Shown here: piece after piece, positions 1-7,058 of the stretch | Layout: each line of letters opens with the position of its first letter | Position numbering within the stretch: the first letter of the stretch is position 1 | Source: Streptomyces carpinensis | Lineage (GTDB): Bacteria; Actinomycetota; Actinomycetes; Streptomycetales; Streptomycetaceae | Direction of reading: 5' to 3' | NCBI RefSeq assembly: GCF_002154505.1 | Contig: NZ_MUBM01000137.1 | Span: forward strand, 1 to 33,742 | Length of the DNA: 33,742 nt | Translations under genes and position numbers: made by a program | The notes under the pieces: generated by a model | Databases searched by the model: none | Told to the model about the DNA's origin: nothing | What the model saw: only the letters and a program-made list of their open reading frames with translations

Positions 1-546
1 GTCCAGCAGTGGGGCGCCACCGGGGAGGGTGGCCGGAGGGGTGCCGCCCCACTGCTGGACCAGGGACGAGGTGGTGAACTCGCCGGACTCGTCCGGAAGG
101 TCACCTCCGGCGACCGGGATCGACCACTGCCCCGTGACGTCGTGTCCGGACTCCGGGGCCTGCGGCTGAGCCTGCGAGTGGTCGTCCTGGAAGGTCCACT
201 GCTGGGTGGCCTCGGGGCGGTGCGCGAACCGGTCGTCCGCGCCCGCGTCCCCGCCGCCGTCCTGCGGCACCGCGTTCGGGTCGGGCCACTGGGTGCCCTC
301 GGCGGGCGCGGCCCAGCCTCCGGTGGCCGCCGGGTCGGTGGCCGCGGGCGAGGTGGAGGTGACCGTTATCTGCGGCGGCACGTAGCCGTGGCCGGGCGCG
401 GCCAGCGGGCTGTCGGCGGCCAGAAGGGCCTCGATGCCGCCCTCGGGGAGTTTCACGAAGGCGGTGGCGCCGTCGTCGTAGTCGCCCTGCGGCAGCGGGT
501 TCCAGCGGCCGCCGGGCGCGCCCTCCGCGTGCTGGTCGTCGGTCAC
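1..546 (-). CDS. 2Fe-2S subunit of a xanthine-dehydrogenase-type molybdenum enzyme, N-terminal part only
   Basis: A GTG start at 546 opens a frame that runs uninterrupted for 182 codons to the window edge, so the gene is truncated. Its start overlaps the stop of the upstream FAD subunit (GTGA, start 546-544, stop 545-543), which implies translational coupling. The visible part is acidic and rich in Gly, Pro, Gln, Thr and Trp, with repeated TGQW/QQW-like patches, and it looks disordered. No Cys cluster is seen yet. The 2Fe-2S assignment rests on context: this family order is FAD subunit, iron-sulfur subunit, molybdopterin subunit, and I recall Streptomyces iron-sulfur subunits having such a long extension ahead of the ferredoxin domain. 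Function would be electron transfer from the molybdenum centre to FAD in purine or aldehyde oxidation. The exact substrate cannot be told. Confidence 0.72.
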   Translation of the reverse strand, partial: MTDDQHAEGAPGGRWNPLPQGDYDDGATAFVKLPEGGIEALLAADSPLAAPGHGYVPPQITVTSTSPAATDPAATGGWAAPAEGTQWPDPNAVPQDGGGDAGADDRFAHRPEATQQWTFQDDHSQAQPQAPESGHDVTGQWSIPVAGGDLPDESGEFTTSSLVQQWGGTPPATLPGGAPLLD

Positions 547-1436
547 GACAGCGCCCTCCCCAGTGCTCGTCGGGCCAGCGCGGCGACGGTGCGCCGCAGG
601 TGCAGTACGGCGGGCGGAAGCTGCTGCACGGAGCCGTCCTCGGCCGGGACCGGATCGGGGATGCAGGCCGCGGCGACGTACTCGCCGAAGGCGCTCAGCG
701 CCTCGGGGACGATGGTGCGGTTGTTGTCCCAGTCGATGAGCCGGCCCACCCACTGCTCCGCGTCGAGGGGCCTGAGCGGCATGGGCGCTATGGCGCCCAC
801 CGCGCAGCGCACTCCGCGCCGGGCCGGGTCCAGGACCAGCGCCACGGAAGCGACGGCGCGGCCGGGGCCGGTGCGGCCGGTGGCCTTCACGAAGACCTGC
901 GGCGCGTGCAGCAGCGGCACGCGCACGAAGCCGATGAGCTCGCCCGCGCGGAGCATCTCCACCCCGGCCAGCAGGTGCGAGACCGGGATCTCGCGGCGGG
1001 CCCCGCCCGGGCCCGCGATGATGAGGGTCGCCTCCAGGGCGGCCAGCACCGGCAGCGCGTCCCCGGTGGGGGCGGCCGAGGCGATGTTGCCGCCCAGGGT
1101 GCCGGCGTTGCGGATGTGCGGGGGGCCCGCGGCCCGTGCGGCGGCGGCGAGCGCCGGGATCAGGGCGGCGAAGTCGGGGCGCCCCATGCGCGCGTGCGTG
1201 AGCCCTGCGCCGAGCAGCGCGTGGCCGTCCTGGTACTGCCAGCCGCGGATCTCGCTGATCCGGCCGAGGCCGACCAGCGCGGCGGGCCTGAGCTGCCCGG
1301 AGTTCACGGCGGCCATGAGATCCGTGCCGCCGGCCACGGGCACGGCGGCGGGCATGGCGGTGAGTGCCGCCACGGCCTCGTCCAGCGTCGTGGGCAGCGT
1401 GACGGCCTGCGCCGCCTGCGGTGCGTGCGTGGTCAA
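543..1436 (-). CDS. FAD-binding subunit of a xanthine-dehydrogenase/CO-dehydrogenase-type enzyme
   Basis: A 297-residue protein of the molybdopterin-dehydrogenase FAD-binding family (CoxM/XdhB type). It carries the two flavin-contacting motifs of the family: AGGTD at residues 35-39 and RNAGTLGGN at 109-117, the latter followed by APTGD. The C-terminal half matches the CO-dehydrogenase flavoprotein C-terminal domain. The subunit passes electrons from the 2Fe-2S centres to NAD or oxygen and is cytoplasmic. The open frame extends to 1574, but a TTG at 1436 is preferred: the family homology begins right after it, and a GGAAGGGG Shine-Dalgarno-like stretch lies about 9 bases upstream. The residues encoded upstream of it look non-coding. 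It is translationally coupled to the iron-sulfur subunit downstream. Which substrate the enzyme oxidises is unknown. Confidence 0.88.
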   Translation of the reverse strand: MTTHAPQAAQAVTLPTTLDEAVAALTAMPAAVPVAGGTDLMAAVNSGQLRPAALVGLGRISEIRGWQYQDGHALLGAGLTHARMGRPDFAALIPALAAAARAAGPPHIRNAGTLGGNIASAAPTGDALPVLAALEATLIIAGPGGARREIPVSHLLAGVEMLRAGELIGFVRVPLLHAPQVFVKATGRTGPGRAVASVALVLDPARRGVRCAVGAIAPMPLRPLDAEQWVGRLIDWDNNRTIVPEALSAFGEYVAAACIPDPVPAEDGSVQQLPPAVLHLRRTVAALARRALGRALS

Positions 1437-1755
1437 ACCGGCTTGCCCCTTCCCGCTGCCCCACTGGTCCCACCCGTGCTGCCGTACGGTACGACCTGAC
1501 AGGGCGGACGTGGCAACTCTGGCACATCTTCGCAGGGGGCGAGGACACGGGTCCGCCAGGAGCCATTCGCCCACCTCATCGGGGACATGGCCCGTTTTCG
1601 GACGGCATCACCGGTGCGGGCGAATTCCCACCCTTCGCTGACACTTGCGGATTTTTTCCACCGTCAGTTCGAAACGGTCCCGGGCGGCGGGAGACTCGCC
1701 CGACCCGGTCGCGGGCGGCCCCGCCTCCGCCGGCCGCGGGCCCGCCCACCACCGG
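1437..1755. other. Intergenic region upstream of the FAD subunit
   Basis: A 319-base gap between the GH20 stop and the start of the FAD subunit gene. It should hold the minus-strand promoter of the molybdenum-enzyme operon. An AT-rich patch (a run of six T near 1653-1658) stands out in otherwise GC-rich DNA. I could not identify a confident -35/-10 pair, and no conserved small gene is apparent. Confidence 0.5.
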
Positions 1756-1767
1756 TCACCTGACCGG
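1752..1767 (-). terminator. Stem-loop overlapping the GH20 stop codon
   Basis: CCGGTCA (1752-1758) pairs perfectly with TGACCGG (1761-1767) across a 2-base loop. The surrounding GCCCGCC and GGCGGGC arms could extend it. The left arm contains the complement of the hexosaminidase TGA stop. There is no T-tract, which is common for Streptomyces terminators. It is a plausible transcription end for the GH20 gene. Confidence 0.4.
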
Positions 1768-3432
1768 CGGCGGGCCGTCGATCGGGCGGCCGAGGACACC
1801 GGGACGCCGCTGCCAGGGGAGCGGTCCGGTGGGTGGCCGGTAGCCGACGCCGAGCGCGTCCAGGCGCCGGTAGTGGGCGCTCATCCGGCGCTCGAAGTCG
1901 GCGAAGTCCCGCCGCGAAGGCGCGGGCAGAGCGCTCCAGGCGACCTCGGCGAAGGCGGCCAGCCTGGGAAAGGACTGGTAGTCCACGCGCGCGGAGTCCT
2001 CCATCACCTCGGTCCACACGTTGGCCTGGGCGCCCAGCACATGGCAGGCCTGTTCGGCGTCGAGCCGCGGCGGCACCGGCTCGAACCGGTAGACGTCCTC
2101 CAGGGTCCGCACGTAGCCGATGGGTACGGGCTCGTCCACGCCCGCGTCCTGGCGGTGGTCCAAGTACACCTGCTGCTCAGGGCACATGACGACGTCGTGA
2201 CCGGCCAGCGCCGCGGCGATCCCGCCCGCGTACCCGCGCCAGGACGACACGGCGGCACCGTCCGCGAGGCCGCCCTCCAGGATCTCGTCCCAGCCGATGA
2301 GCCTGCGCCCGCGCGCGGCAAGCCACTTGTCGAAGTGGCCGACGAACCACGCCTGCAACTCGTCCTCGTCGGCCAGCCCGAGTTCCCCGATGCGGGCCTG
2401 CGCGGTGGGCGAGGCCCGCCACTGGTCCTTGGGGCACTCGTCGCCGCCGATGTGGAAGAACTCCGAAAATCCTGTGGAGCCCGTGGCGTCCGCCGGGAAC
2501 AGGCCGAGCACTTCCTCGAAGACGCCCTCGTAGAAGCGCAGGGTGTTGTCAGTGGGGGCGAGTACGTTCGGATTGACCCCCCAGTTGTCCCAGACCGTGA
2601 GGGCGGTGGTGTCGATGACGTCGGTGTTGCCGAGTTCCGGATACGCGGCGATGGCGGCCTGCGAGTGCCCGGGTACGTCTATCTCCGGGACGACGCTGAT
2701 ATGCCGCTCGGCGGCGTAGGCGACGATCTCCCGGATGTCGTCCTGGGTGTAGTAGCCGCCGTGCGGTTTGTCCTCCCACAGCGGGGAGGCCCGGTGGCCG
2801 AACTTGGTGCGTGACCGCCAGGAGCCGGTTTCGGTCAGTTTCGGGTACCGCTTGATCTCCACCCGCCAGCCCTGATCGTCCGTCAAGTGCAGGTGCAGCA
2901 CATTGAGTTTGTGCGCGGCCATCAGGTCCAGGTAGCGCAGGACGCCGTCCTTCGGCATGAAGTGCCGGGCCACGTCCAGCATCAGCCCGCGCCAGCGGAA
3001 GCGGGGCGCGTCCTCGATGACCTGGGCCGGGATCGCGTGGGCGGCGCCCGGTCGCACCGGCGCGCGGCGGAAGGCGTCCGGCCCGAGCAGCTGGCGCAAG
3101 GTCTGCGTGCCCCAGAAGACCCCGGCCGGGCCGCCACCGCGGATCTCGACACCCCGGTCGGTCACGGAGAGCCGGTAGGCCTCGGGCTCCAGGGCGTCGT
3201 CCAGGTGCAGCCGGATCGATTTCGCGGCCTGCTCCGGACCGGAGGACGCGGCGGCCGGCAGCGGCAGGCCGAGGGCCGTGCCGAGCGCGGTGCGCAGCCA
3301 GCGCTCGGCGGTGCCCGTGCCGGGGGCGGCCCGCAGGGTGGTGTCCTGGTCGAACAGGAACGCGCCCCGCCCCGTGCCCCCGACGGCGCGCACCGCCGGA
3401 ATCACATCGTTCTCGATCTCGTCCTGGGCCAC
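1756..3432 (-). CDS. Beta-N-acetylhexosaminidase, GH20 family, cytoplasmic
   Basis: A 558-residue glycoside hydrolase family 20 enzyme. The family's catalytic Asp-Glu pair is present in HIGGDE (D331-E332): Glu is the acid/base and Asp orients the substrate acetamido group. An N-terminal GH20b-like domain (about residues 1-145) precedes the TIM barrel (about 148-490), which opens with the typical RGLMLDVARHF segment. No signal peptide is visible, so it probably acts in the cytoplasm on imported chitobiose or other GlcNAc oligosaccharides. Start is GTG at 3432; its Shine-Dalgarno is weak. Two tandem DasR-like operators lie 35-65 bases upstream, which fits a role in GlcNAc catabolism. Length is normal for the family. 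Related GH20 enzymes may act on other terminal HexNAc sugars. Confidence 0.93.
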   Translation of the reverse strand: MAQDEIENDVIPAVRAVGGTGRGAFLFDQDTTLRAAPGTGTAERWLRTALGTALGLPLPAAASSGPEQAAKSIRLHLDDALEPEAYRLSVTDRGVEIRGGGPAGVFWGTQTLRQLLGPDAFRRAPVRPGAAHAIPAQVIEDAPRFRWRGLMLDVARHFMPKDGVLRYLDLMAAHKLNVLHLHLTDDQGWRVEIKRYPKLTETGSWRSRTKFGHRASPLWEDKPHGGYYTQDDIREIVAYAAERHISVVPEIDVPGHSQAAIAAYPELGNTDVIDTTALTVWDNWGVNPNVLAPTDNTLRFYEGVFEEVLGLFPADATGSTGFSEFFHIGGDECPKDQWRASPTAQARIGELGLADEDELQAWFVGHFDKWLAARGRRLIGWDEILEGGLADGAAVSSWRGYAGGIAAALAGHDVVMCPEQQVYLDHRQDAGVDEPVPIGYVRTLEDVYRFEPVPPRLDAEQACHVLGAQANVWTEVMEDSARVDYQSFPRLAAFAEVAWSALPAPSRRDFADFERRMSAHYRRLDALGVGYRPPTGPLPWQRRPGVLGRPIDGPPPVR

Positions 3433-3466
3433 GGAGGGAGCCTAGGGACTACCGAGGACGCCGACA

Positions 3467-3496
3467 AGAGGTCTGGACCAAAAGGTCTGGACCACC
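3467..3496 (-). promoter_or_regulatory. Two tandem DasR-like operator sites (dre)
   Basis: Two 16-base near-palindromes lie side by side: 3467-3482 and 3481-3496. Each has the core GGTCTGGACCA on the plus strand, read TGGTCCAGACC on the minus strand. The DasR dre consensus, from memory, is ACTGGTCTAGACCACT, so each site keeps the TGGTC..GACC half-sites with one central change. They sit 35-65 bases upstream of the GH20 start, overlapping where its promoter should be. DasR is the GntR-family regulator of GlcNAc and chitin metabolism and releases DNA on binding GlcN-6-P. Assignment is inference from motif and context. Confidence 0.72.
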
Positions 3497-3555
3497 GATC
3501 CGGGGACCGGACGTTGAACCGCTCTCGGGCACCGCTCCCGGCGGCGGCTCGACGG

Positions 3556-3843
3556 CTACTTGTCGCCGCCCTTGCCACCCTTGTCGTCGCCGCCGCTGCT
3601 CATGGACTCGTAGATCTCCTTGCACATGGGGCACACGGGGTACTTCTTCGGATCGCGGCCGGGCACCCAGACCTTGCCGCACAGCGCCACGACGGGCGTC
3701 CCGTCCAGGGCGCTCGCCATGATCTTGTCCTTCTGGACGTAGTGGGCGAAGCGCTCGTGGTCGCCGTCGCCGTGGGACACCTGCGGCGTCGGCTCTACGA
3801 GGGTTCCCGTACCAGTCCCGCGCTCGGGCTCGAGAGTGCTCAT
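3556..3843 (-). CDS. DUF3039 small zinc-ribbon-like protein
   Basis: A 95-residue hypothetical protein of the actinobacterial DUF3039 family. The N-terminal 25 residues are Glu/Thr/Gly-rich and probably disordered. The conserved centre runs from about residue 28 to 82 and contains ALCGKVW and CPMCKEIY, leaving three Cys plus nearby His residues as possible zinc ligands. The tail is Gly/Lys/Asp-rich. No enzymatic motif or membrane segment is seen. Start is ATG at 3843. It follows the YqgE/AlgH gene by 28 bases on the same strand and is probably cotranscribed with it. The function of the family is not known to me. Confidence 0.85.
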   Translation of the reverse strand: MSTLEPERGTGTGTLVEPTPQVSHGDGDHERFAHYVQKDKIMASALDGTPVVALCGKVWVPGRDPKKYPVCPMCKEIYESMSSGGDDKGGKGGDK

Positions 3844-3871
3844 ACGGCAAGGGTACTGAAGCGTGCGCAGT

Positions 3872-4444
3872 TCAGTTCAGCGATGGGTCGTCCGGATACG
3901 TGGCGACCATCGCCAGCTCGTTGCGCTGCCGGCGCAGCACCTCGCGCCAGAGTCTCTCGGGCGACGGGGAGGAGACGTCGCCGGGCTCCGACTCGACGAC
4001 GTACCACGCCCCTTCCACCAGCTCGTCCTCCAGCTGGCCGGGGCCCCAGCCGGCGTATCCGGCGAAGATCCGCAGCGAGCCGAGGGCGGAGGCCAGCAGC
4101 TCCGGCGGAGCCTCCAGATCGACGAGACCGATCGCGCCGTGCACCCGGCGCCAGCCCAGCGGGGCACGCTCACCGGAGCCGCCGCCCGGGATGACGGCGA
4201 CGCCGAGCGCCGAGTCCAGCGACACGGGGCCGCCCTGGAAGACGACGCCGGGCTCCCCGGCGAGGTCCGCCCAGCCCTCCAGGATGTCGCCCACGTCCAC
4301 CGGCGTGGGACGGTTGAGGACGACACCGAGGGAGCCCTCCTCGTCGTGGTCGAGAAGGAGCACCACCGCACGGTCGAAGTTCGGGTCCGCCAGGGCTGGT
4401 GTTGCCACGAGCAGCCGCCCTGTGAGCGAGGACACCTCGGTCAT
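3872..4444 (-). CDS. YqgE/AlgH (UPF0301) family protein
   Basis: A 190-residue protein of the YqgE/AlgH family. It shows the family's opening (LTGRLLVATPAL followed by FDRAVVLLLDHDE), the GVVLNRPT segment, FQGGPV, and the aromatic YAGWGPGQLE motif near residue 136. It is cytoplasmic with no membrane segment. The biochemical role of the family is unresolved; in Pseudomonas, AlgH was originally linked to alginate regulation. ATG at 4444 is chosen because conserved sequence begins there. An in-frame ATG lies three codons upstream at 4453, with GGGA a little further up. It is divergent from murA and upstream of the DUF3039 gene. Confidence 0.92.
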   Translation of the reverse strand: MTEVSSLTGRLLVATPALADPNFDRAVVLLLDHDEEGSLGVVLNRPTPVDVGDILEGWADLAGEPGVVFQGGPVSLDSALGVAVIPGGGSGERAPLGWRRVHGAIGLVDLEAPPELLASALGSLRIFAGYAGWGPGQLEDELVEGAWYVVESEPGDVSSPSPERLWREVLRRQRNELAMVATYPDDPSLN

Positions 4445-4648
4445 GCCAGACATGATCCCGCATCTTGCCCGGGTGTGGGGAGCCAATCCGGCTACGGGAG
4501 TGAGGGCAGCTCACGGGGCACGGAAGCGCCGACGGCGCACGGCTTCGCCGGTGACCCCATGTGCCCGGTCTGAAACGGTTCGTGTTGTGACACACCCATG
4601 ACGTGGCTGGGTCGTGCTCGGGCTTACTTCACGGGGGTGCACGGCCAT

Positions 4649-4654
4649 TAGTCT
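4649..4654 (+). promoter_or_regulatory. Possible -10 box of the murA promoter
   Basis: TAGTCT at 4649-4654 resembles a sigma-70-type -10 box, with an ACTTCA about 17 bases upstream as a weak -35. It would start transcription near 4661, giving a leader of about 70 bases for murA. This is pattern matching only. Confidence 0.28.
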
Positions 4655-4730
4655 GTCTTCCCCGGCCCTGACCGAAGTGATCGGCCGCGCCTGGCCACCC
4701 CCCTGCCCACCTCATCGGAACGCGAGATAC

Positions 4731-6071
4731 ATGAGCGTCAACGACGATGTCCTGCTTGTCCATGGCGGTACCCCGCTGGAGGGCGAGATCCGTGTCCGCG
4801 GTGCGAAGAACCTCGTGCCGAAGGCCATGGTCGCCGCTCTGCTGGGCAGTGAACCAAGTCGGCTGCGCAACGTTCCGGACATCCGTGACGTGCGGGTCGT
4901 ACGCGGTCTGCTGCAACTGCACGGGGTGACGGTCCGTCCGGGTGAGGAGCCCGGCGAGCTGGTGCTCGACCCGACCCGGGTGGAGAGCGCGAACGTGGCT
5001 GACATCGATGCCCACGCGGGCTCCAGCCGCATCCCGATCCTCTTCTGCGGCCCGCTGCTGCACCGGCTGGGCCACGCGTTCATCCCCGGCCTCGGCGGCT
5101 GCGACATCGGCGGCCGGCCCATCGACTTCCACTTCGACGTGCTGCGCCAGTTCGGCGCGGTCATCGAGAAGCGGGCCGACGGTCAGTACCTGGAGGCGCC
5201 CAAGGGGCTGCGCGGCACGAAGATCCGGCTGCCGTACCCGTCCGTCGGCGCGACCGAGCAGGTGCTGCTGACGGCCGTACTCGCCGAGGGCGTCACGGAG
5301 TTGTCCAACGCGGCCGTCGAGCCGGAGATCGAGGACCTGATCTGCGTACTGCAGAAGATGGGCGCGATCATCGCGATGGACACCGACCGCACCATCCGCA
5401 TCACCGGTGTGGACAAGCTCGGCGGCTACACCCACCGCGCCCTCTCGGACCGTCTGGAGGCCGCGTCCTGGGCGTCGGCGGCACTGGCCACCGAGGGCAA
5501 CATCTACGTCCGCGGTGCCCAGCAGCGGTCGATGATGACGTTCCTCAACACCTACCGGAAGGTGGGCGGCGCCTTCGAGATCGACGACGAGGGCATCCGC
5601 TTCTGGCACCCCGGCGGGCAGTTGAAGTCGATCGCGCTGGAGACGGACGTGCACCCCGGCTTCCAGACCGACTGGCAGCAGCCGCTGGTGGTCGCCCTCA
5701 CCCAGGCGACCGGCCTGTCGATCATCCACGAGACGGTGTACGAGTCCCGCCTCGGCTTCACCTCCGCGCTGAACCAGATGGGCGCGCACATCCAGCTCTA
5801 CCGCGAGTGCCTGGGCGGCTCCGACTGCCGCTTCGGTCAGCGCAACTTCCTGCACTCCGCGGTGGTGTCCGGCCCGACCAAACTCCAGGGCGCCGACCTG
5901 GTCATCCCTGACCTGCGCGGCGGCTTCTCCTACCTGATCGCGGCCCTGGCCGCCCAGGGCACCTCCCGCGTCCACGGCATCGACCTGATCAACCGCGGCT
6001 ACGAGAACTTCATGGAGAAGCTCGTGGAACTCGGCGCGAAGGTGGAGCTGCCCGGGCAGGCGCTCGGCTGA
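4731..6071 (+). CDS. murA: UDP-N-acetylglucosamine 1-carboxyvinyltransferase MurA
   Basis: A 446-residue enzyme that transfers enolpyruvate from PEP to UDP-GlcNAc, the first committed step of peptidoglycan synthesis in the cytoplasm. Visible family features are RGAKNLVPKAM near the N terminus (KN substrate-binding pair), the active-site loop GLGGCDIGGRPIDFH with the catalytic Cys at residue 124, PSVGATE, and the C-terminal DLRGGFSYLIAALAA segment. Retention of Cys124 predicts fosfomycin sensitivity of the enzyme itself, unlike the Cys-to-Asp change in mycobacteria. Start is ATG at 4731, where homology begins; the open frame extends to 4614 without support, and the ribosome-binding site is weak. 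The last 20 codons are repeated directly downstream in a 139-bp tandem duplication. Confidence 0.97.
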   Translation: MSVNDDVLLVHGGTPLEGEIRVRGAKNLVPKAMVAALLGSEPSRLRNVPDIRDVRVVRGLLQLHGVTVRPGEEPGELVLDPTRVESANVADIDAHAGSSRIPILFCGPLLHRLGHAFIPGLGGCDIGGRPIDFHFDVLRQFGAVIEKRADGQYLEAPKGLRGTKIRLPYPSVGATEQVLLTAVLAEGVTELSNAAVEPEIEDLICVLQKMGAIIAMDTDRTIRITGVDKLGGYTHRALSDRLEAASWASAALATEGNIYVRGAQQRSMMTFLNTYRKVGGAFEIDDEGIRFWHPGGQLKSIALETDVHPGFQTDWQQPLVVALTQATGLSIIHETVYESRLGFTSALNQMGAHIQLYRECLGGSDCRFGQRNFLHSAVVSGPTKLQGADLVIPDLRGGFSYLIAALAAQGTSRVHGIDLINRGYENFMEKLVELGAKVELPGQALG

Positions 6072-6290
6072 GGACCCGAGCCGCTGCACTCCGGCCGAGC
6101 GAGCATCCCTCCGGCCGGGGGTCCGGGGGTCGCCCCCGGGCAAGCACAGCATGGAGAAGCTCGTGGAACTCGGCGCGAAGGTGGAGCTGCCCGGGCAGGC
6201 GCTCGGCTGAGGACCCGAGCCGCTGCACTCCGGCCGAGCGAGCATCCCTCCGGACAGGGGTCCGGGGGTCGCCCCCCCCGGCAAGCACAG
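6011..6290 (+). repeat. Tandem duplication of the murA 3' end (139 + 141 bp)
   Basis: Copy 1 is 6011-6149 and copy 2 is 6150-6290, directly abutting. Each begins CATGGAGAAGCTCG and ends GCAAGCACAG. The first 105 or so bases are identical and include the last codons of murA, its TGA, and downstream DNA. Differences occur only in the GC-rich palindromic tail: GGCCGG versus GGACAG, and a run of five C versus eight C. Copy 2 therefore carries a stranded ATG-to-TGA fragment (6151-6210, 19 codons) repeating the MurA C terminus, almost certainly not a gene. Each copy contains a CCGGGGG/CCCCCGG stem-loop (6123-6139; 6262-6281). Near identity of the copies argues for a recent event. Confidence 0.95.
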
Positions 6291-6302
6291 GACGTACGAC
6301 GA

Positions 6303-6334
6303 TGGGGCGGCCCCGGGTGAAAGGGGCCGCCCCA
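6303..6334. terminator. Bidirectional terminator between murA and hupA
   Basis: TGGGGCGGCCCC (6303-6314) pairs perfectly with GGGGCCGCCCCA (6323-6334), a 12-bp stem around an 8-base loop. It lies between convergent murA (plus) and hupA (minus), just beyond the duplicated segment, and could end both transcripts. Confidence 0.85.
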
Positions 6335-6396
6335 TTGACGTTGGTGTCGGCCCTAGCGGGCCTCGCACGCCGTCCCGTGGCGTACCAACGGCAAGG

Positions 6397-6678
6397 TCAC
6401 TTGCCCTTGGCGGCTTCCTTGAGCTTGCTGCCCGCGGAGACCTTCACGCTGTAGCCGGCCGGGATCTGGATCGGCTCGCCGGTCTGCGGGTTGCGGGCGG
6501 TGCGAGCGGCACGGTGGGTGCGCTCGAAGGTGAGGAAGCCAGGGATGGTGACCTTCTCGTCCCCCTTGGAGACGATGTCGCCGACGACGTCGGCGAACGC
6601 GGCCAGCACGGCGTCGGCGTCCTTGCGGGTCACCTCGGCGCGGTCGGCCAGCGCGGCCACCAGCTCACTGCGGTTCAT
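6397..6678 (-). CDS. hupA: HU-family nucleoid-associated DNA-binding protein HupA
   Basis: A 93-residue HU protein that bends and compacts DNA as a dimer in the nucleoid. The sequence shows the helical body (SELVAALADRAEVTRKDAD), the hinge GDEKVTIPGFLTFE, and the beta-arm with RTARNPQTGEPIQIPAG, the HU/IHF signature ending in the conserved Pro that intercalates DNA. The protein is the short single-domain type and lacks the long Lys/Ala-rich C-terminal tail of the second Streptomyces HU, HupS. Start is ATG at 6678, with GGGAG 7 bases upstream, a clear Shine-Dalgarno. It has its own intergenic region upstream and a bidirectional terminator downstream. Confidence 0.97.
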   Translation of the reverse strand: MNRSELVAALADRAEVTRKDADAVLAAFADVVGDIVSKGDEKVTIPGFLTFERTHRAARTARNPQTGEPIQIPAGYSVKVSAGSKLKEAAKGK

Positions 6679-6903
6679 GTTGTTACTCCCGTGTTCTTCT
6701 TGCCGTTGAGGCGTACCACGCGGCGAAGCCGCATGTTGGGCCAGCGAAGCCGATGCTGCCAGGGTCCTCGGTGGGCCCCCGGACCCGGGTCCCTCGTCAG
6801 ACCCTCGCGCCCAGGGAGGCATCCTGCCCCCACCTGCGGCGGGAAAGCCAATCCGGCACCCGTAGGAGTCGTGAGAACACCCTTGGGAGTCACACGAAAA
6901 GAG

Positions 6904-6922
6904 GGCCTGCACCTGGCAGGCC
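6904..6922 (-). terminator. Stem-loop with T-rich tail upstream of hupA
   Basis: GGCCTG (6904-6909) pairs with CAGGCC (6917-6922) across a 7-base loop. Read on the minus strand it is followed by CTCTTTTCG, so it resembles a weak intrinsic terminator backing up the stronger hairpin at 6992-7018, or an attenuator in the hupA leader. Confidence 0.4.
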
Positions 6923-6991
6923 ACGATAAAGCGCCTCACTGACAACGCGTTCGGCGACGCGCCGGTTCCATGCCTACCGTGGCGATCGTCA

Positions 6992-7018
6992 CGTCCGGGA
7001 GTCTTTCACTCCCGGACG
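6992..7018 (-). terminator. Terminator of the malic enzyme gene
   Basis: CGTCCGGGAGT (6992-7002) pairs perfectly with ACTCCCGGACG (7008-7018) across a 5-base CTTTC loop, about 40 bases after the malic enzyme stop. On the minus strand there is no T-tract; the T-rich side (TGTTTTC) is on the plus strand. Confidence 0.75.
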
Positions 7019-7058
7019 CCTGTTTTCAGTCAGTATGACCCGTTCGTCAAGTGCTTGC

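Larger units (their letters stand above)
6679..7058. other. hupA upstream region
   Basis: A 380-base gap between the malic enzyme stop and hupA. It contains two stem-loops, annotated separately (6904-6922 and 6992-7018), that probably end the malic enzyme transcript. Between 6679 and 6900 the hupA promoter must lie, but I could not pick a convincing -35/-10 pair. No small gene is apparent. Confidence 0.55.

Noticed and set aside
6151..6210. Nineteen-codon ATG-TGA frame in the second murA repeat
   Set aside because: It is a duplicated fragment of the MurA C terminus with no ribosome-binding site of its own, so it is not called a gene.
4629..6368. Minus-strand open frame of 579 codons opposite murA
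   Set aside because: It is a GC-bias shadow of murA. Its upstream half repeats only because the murA 3' end is duplicated.
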